Of a stretch of 64,000 bases of DNA, positions 62,180-64,000 are shown in pieces. The notes under the pieces were generated by a model. It ran no database searches and was not told where the DNA came from. It saw only the letters and a list, made by a program, of their open reading frames with translations. The DNA comes from Primulina eburnea (lineage: Eukaryota; Streptophyta; Magnoliopsida; Lamiales; Gesneriaceae). A program made the position numbers and the translations under genes. The stretch is taken from NCBI RefSeq assembly GCF_022965805.1, contig NC_133104.1, forward strand, positions 19,887,071 through 19,951,070, written 5' to 3'. Position 1 is the stretch's first letter; the number at the start of each line of letters is the position of its first letter.

Positions 62180-62213
62180 ACACTAGTCGAATACTCTCGT
62201 ACATATTTGTTAA

Positions 62214-62226
62214 ATTGAGGGGGAGT
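62214..62226 (+). other. Polypurine tract after pol of element D
   Basis: ATTGAGGGGGAGT lies 35 bp after the pol stop. No LTR follows here; instead a further non-coding stretch and another reading frame come next. Sireviruses are reported to carry additional internal polypurine tracts before the env-like region. Confidence 0.6.
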
Positions 62227-62692
62227 ATTATTAATGTGAGCATTATAATGTCGGATAATACAAATTAATTGTATTTATCCATAATTATGGCTCAACATTC
62301 ATTTATGTGCTAAATATTTTAAATTTTAGGTGTTCCTCATCTTGGCTACTTCGGAATCACCGTTCCTTTTCGGATGCTTCGTTTCACTTCGGATCCACCG
62401 AACGTGTTCAGATCGTCCGAACCTGACCATAGGTTCCAGAACCTCTGATTCACTCTTCGGACCATCCGAACACACATCGGATCGTCCGAACCTCCTTCCG
62501 ATGTCATTAAATGTTCGCGCCTTCCCAATGCCTGCCTGTAGGACTTCGGATCCTCCGTTTACTCATCGTAGCCTCCGGTCTTGGATCGGAATGTCCGATT
62601 GTGAATCGGATCGTCCGAACTTCCTGCCAGATAACCGTTCCGTTCAAATTCGGGACCTTCCGAACTCATGTTCGGACCGTCCGAACATGACC
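62227..62692 (+). promoter_or_regulatory. Promoter-like region upstream of third ORF, with palindromes
   Basis: AT-rich for the first ~110 bp, then about 12 copies or near copies of the TCGGATCGTCCGAAC type at 62345-62692, the same motif family as the D 5' LTR. A TATA box follows. The remaining sequence is not alignable by eye with the 5' LTR, so this is not simply a displaced LTR copy. Confidence 0.55.
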
Positions 62693-62703
62693 TATAAATA
62701 GGC
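62693..62703 (+). promoter_or_regulatory. TATA box upstream of third ORF
   Basis: TATAAATAGGC, the same 11 bases as in the D 5' LTR (57106-57116). It is followed by about 75 bp of pyrimidine-rich leader before an ATG. Confidence 0.65.
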
Positions 62704-62776
62704 GTTCGGATCCTCTGATTTATTTGCTCATTCACTCCTTTCTTTCTTTCCCCACACAAAACACTCACTACTCACT

Positions 62777-64000
62777 ATGCCTCCGCGCCGTAACGCAGCT
62801 GGCCGAAATGTTCGCCCTCGTCACGGTGCCTTTCACCATGATCTTAACCAACCACCCAACCCTCGTCCTATCCCACCTGAATTCGAAACCCGTAACATTC
62901 TGCCTGGTCGTACCCTTCACACCGAATACCTCCGTGCGAATTCCTTTACGTTGATTACTTTTATTGAGTCTCAACGTTGGGGAAACTTCTTTCTACCTTC
63001 CGTACCCGATCTCATCTACCCCTCTCTCATACATCAGTTCTATGCGAACTTTTCCCTAGTTCTTGGTGGTGATGACACTCGTGTTGTTACCATTGTTCAG
63101 GGTCGGTTCATTTCTTTTTCTACCGCCGACCTCTCCACTTGGTTCGATCTTCCTCGAGACGGACCGAGTGAGTTCTTTTCTCAGTCTTGGACTGAGAATG
63201 ACCCTACTTTTGATCGAGTCACTGCCTTGACCACCATCTTCGGTCGTCCGCCTACTCCTGCCGATGACCGTCCTCATGCGAAGGACCTTCCTCCTCAGCT
63301 TCAGCTTGTTCTGAAGCTCATCACTTCTTCTATTGTTCCTCGCAGTGGAGACCTCTCCACTTGCAAGTATCTCGATATGTACATTCTCTATTATTTAGTC
63401 TCCCAGCGTCGTTTTAACCTTCCCCGTTTTCTTATGTACGCCATGGAGTACGCGGCTTCTTCTACTCGCGTCTCTTTTCCGTTTGGCCGGTTCATTAACC
63501 GGATTCTAGCCCATTTGGGCATTGACTTTACAGATGAAGAATCCGTGTCTATTTCTCCCCGCGAGACTATCGACCATGATACTGTTGTTAAGATGGGACT
63601 CTCTTGGAATCCCGTCTTATCCTCTTGGGTCATCGACAAGGATCGCATCTTTGCGTCCTATCGTCCGACCGAACACTTTCATGTTCCCTTCGGTCTCCTT
63701 CCTCCTCACGTTCAGACGAGAGGATTTCCCGCTGGTCCCCCTACTACGGGTACCACTCCTACCCCTTCGTTTGATATTCCCTCTACATCCCATCAGCGTG
63801 TTCCCGACCCTATTAGCACTCCTTTGATGACCATGGATGACCTTCCTCATGGCTTCACTCCGCCTGCTCCCTCTGGACCCTACGATCGGATTTTCGAGTA
63901 TCTCGAGCGATTGGAGACTCGTTTCGACACTCGTTTTTCTCTTTTAGAGTCTACCTTAGAGCGCCATCATACTGAGACTTCCTCGCGTCTTGATTCCATC
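62777..64000 (+). CDS. Third ORF downstream of copia pol (SIRE env-like position), open at right edge
   Basis: A 408-codon frame from the ATG at 62777 with no stop before the window ends. The N terminus is basic and proline-rich (MPPRRNAAGRN). The centre has WGNFFLPSVPD, HQFYANF, VQGRFISF, DLSTWFDLP and YILYYLVSQRRFNLPRF, a pattern I associate with the so-called putative plant transposon protein family; that assignment is from memory of the family style. A Pro/Thr/Ser-rich linker follows, then a heptad-like segment near residues 378-405 (FEYLERLETRFDTRFSLLEST) predicted to be a coiled coil. Its position after pol matches the env-like ORF of SIRE elements. I see no signal peptide. Function unknown. 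Confidence 0.75.
   Translation, partial: MPPRRNAAGRNVRPRHGAFHHDLNQPPNPRPIPPEFETRNILPGRTLHTEYLRANSFTLITFIESQRWGNFFLPSVPDLIYPSLIHQFYANFSLVLGGDDTRVVTIVQGRFISFSTADLSTWFDLPRDGPSEFFSQSWTENDPTFDRVTALTTIFGRPPTPADDRPHAKDLPPQLQLVLKLITSSIVPRSGDLSTCKYLDMYILYYLVSQRRFNLPRFLMYAMEYAASSTRVSFPFGRFINRILAHLGIDFTDEESVSISPRETIDHDTVVKMGLSWNPVLSSWVIDKDRIFASYRPTEHFHVPFGLLPPHVQTRGFPAGPPTTGTTPTPSFDIPSTSHQRVPDPISTPLMTMDDLPHGFTPPAPSGPYDRIFEYLERLETRFDTRFSLLESTLERHHTETSSRLDSI

Noticed and set aside
62227..62703. 3' LTR of element D directly after the polypurine tract
   Set aside because: Sequence after 62226 does not begin TGTTACGCC and does not align with 56459-57605 outside the shared short palindromes and TATA box.

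Overview
The window is repeat-dense nuclear DNA of a flowering plant (probably a eudicot). I see no host gene, tRNA or rRNA that I would defend. The plant origin follows from the element types: a Tekay/Del-type Ty3/gypsy chromovirus, two gag-only (TR-GAG-like) LTR elements, a SIRE-like Ty1/copia element, and initiator-Met-type primer binding sites (TGGTATCAGAGC) in all of them. Everything sits in or beside a satellite made of a tandemly repeated Ty3/gypsy integrase fragment.

Layout. (1) 1-14124 is an indel-rich, deletion-biased second copy of 16698-31079. It carries the private variants of that segment and ends in a non-homologous joint at 14124/14125, so it looks like unpolished long-read filler. 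(2) 14125-21597 is a 5'-truncated copy of gag-only element B plus the outer piece of the chromovirus LTR. (3) 21598-25971 is satellite array 1 (about 12 monomers of 364 bp). (4) 25972-48813 is chromovirus A, minus strand, inserted in the satellite with a GATTT target duplication. Its 5' LTR is split by gag-only element C (32424-40380) and gag-only element B (41170-48368). (5) 48814-56458 is satellite array 2 (about 21 monomers, with an 8-monomer higher-order repeat of 2913 bp). (6) 56459 to the right edge is SIRE-like copia element D, followed by a third open reading frame that runs off the window.

History. A founder integrase fragment, already lacking its second catalytic Asp, was amplified into a satellite and then into higher-order repeats. 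A inserted into it, then B and C inserted into A's LTR. Unequal exchange between satellite monomers flanking A then duplicated a 27216-bp unit: 14125-25787 is nearly identical to 41341-53003.

Three observations stand out. First, in B and C the Gag reading frame appears to start inside the LTR: a conserved acidic 17-codon ATG exon bounded by splice signals joins, in phase, to the gag frame in both diverged families, and B has lost the internal ATG that C retains. Second, the satellite itself is a higher-order-repeat array derived from an integrase. Third, all four LTR families carry unrelated clusters of short GC-rich palindromic or iterated CpG motifs just upstream of the TATA box.
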